Origin: Sneathiella sp. P13V-1
GTDB taxonomy: Bacteria; Pseudomonadota; Alphaproteobacteria; Sneathiellales; Sneathiellaceae
Assembly: GCF_015143595.1 (NCBI RefSeq)
Contig: NZ_WYEU01000001.1
Coordinates: forward strand, 248,001 to 312,000
Direction of reading: 5' to 3'
DNA: 64,000 nt
Shown: piece after piece, positions 63,557-64,000 of the stretch
Layout: the number at the start of each line of letters is the position of its first letter
How positions within the stretch are numbered: position 1 is the stretch's first letter
The notes under the pieces: generated by a model
The model's input: the letters and a program-made list of their open reading frames with translations, nothing else
The model's database searches: none
What the model was told of the DNA's origin: nothing
Made by a program: the position numbers and the translations under genes

Positions 63557-64000
63557 TCAGTGCACGGATCCCAACGCGTCATTGAGCATAAAATAGACTT
63601 TCCCCAGATCTGAGCTGGCATATGTCTCCGCGAGCAGATCGGAAAATTCAGAATTTTCTGCTTCCTGCAACAGCTGTTCAAACGCTGCACGATATTGATC
63701 TACATATCGCCTGAAATCACCCTGTTCCTTGTATAGGTGTTGTATCCGCTCTTCGTCTCTGTTTTTGATCAAGCGTCTTGTGAAAATACTTTTTTCACCC
63801 TTACGGTACCGGTTCCAAAGCTCATCCGGCAGCGTATTATCAATGGAGCGGGCAATATCAATCGACATGGAATGCATACTGTCCATGATGAGGGCAGACG
63901 CCTTTCGCATCGCATCTCCTGTTTTTTCCCGGCGATCACTCTCGATATATTCCAGCTGACGACGGACAACTTCTGAGGCTGTTTTAAGACGATCCGCTTG
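63557..64000 (-). CDS. Uncharacterised protein, N-terminus beyond the window
   Basis: Frame open from 64000 to the stop at 63557, ~147 residues seen. It is helical and charged: RLKTASEVVRRQLEYIESDR, SALIMDSMHSMSIDIARSID, RYRKGEKSIFTRRLIKNRDE, RYVDQYRAAFEQLL and a C-terminal SDLGKVYFMLNDALGSVH. No membrane segment. I do not recognise the family. An internal ATG at 63910 exists but the frame clearly continues upstream with the same character. Confidence 0.7.
   Translation of the reverse strand, partial: QADRLKTASEVVRRQLEYIESDRREKTGDAMRKASALIMDSMHSMSIDIARSIDNTLPDELWNRYRKGEKSIFTRRLIKNRDEERIQHLYKEQGDFRRYVDQYRAAFEQLLQEAENSEFSDLLAETYASSDLGKVYFMLNDALGSVH

Overview
The window reads as chromosomal DNA of a motile, heterotrophic, probably marine alphaproteobacterium of moderate G+C. 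The clues are the gene order thrS-infC-rpmI-rplT-pheST, groESL behind a perfect CIRCE element, a SAM-II riboswitch in front of metZ, the alphaproteobacterial small families DUF2842 and DUF4170, a bactofilin, TRAP (TAXI) and glycine-betaine/choline transporters, and abundant two-component, PilZ, GGDEF and chemoreceptor genes. I cannot name the genus; Kiloniella-, Sneathiella- or Terasakiella-like lineages would fit, but that is only a guess.

Layout. 1-4.4 kb: start of a TAXI-TRAP binding protein, then a signalling cluster on the minus strand (degenerate receiver protein, PilZ protein, secreted HExxH protein, and a protein with a CheZ/FliM-like acidic tail) and a MarR regulator. 4.5-15.1 kb: malate synthase G divergent from an IclR regulator, a soluble hybrid-free histidine kinase, guanine deaminase, two adjacent acyl-CoA dehydrogenases and a chemoreceptor. 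15.1-22.5 kb: cytochrome c with a Cys/Met-rich exported protein, a methyltransferase/TetR pair divergent from a frameshifted VOC gene across a large palindromic operator, an SDR/LysR pair, and a compact alkylation-repair operon (SDR, AraC-MGMT Ada, 2OG-Fe(II) oxygenase, stand-alone Ada zinc domain, AlkB).

22.6-26.5 kb is a small, A+T-richer island. It holds a decayed tyrosine integrase and a tight three-gene operon: an MqsR-like toxin candidate, an MqsA-like zinc-finger/HTH antitoxin, and a 653-residue KGGVGRT-type ParA-like ATPase with TPR-like repeats. The island ends at the 3' end of a tRNA-Ser(GGA) gene. This trio is the best candidate in the window for an undescribed (defence or addiction) system.

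26.7-47.2 kb is mainly core: a GFA protein, lepA, a thioesterase, the translation operon (infC has an AUA start), two glycosyltransferases, a hydrolase, a bactofilin, an ECF sigma cassette with a membrane anti-sigma candidate and a CpxP-like sensor, groESL and argS. 47.2-64 kb: a gamma-glutamyltransferase, a class III nucleotide cyclase, an Nfu protein with an extra cysteine-less NifU domain, an enoyl-CoA hydratase, a diguanylate cyclase, SAM-II/metZ-apaG-folE, a betaine/choline ABC transporter behind a very A+T-rich leader, an acyl-CoA synthetase, and a gene that runs off the right edge.

All calls come from reading sequence and recalled family motifs; no database search was run.
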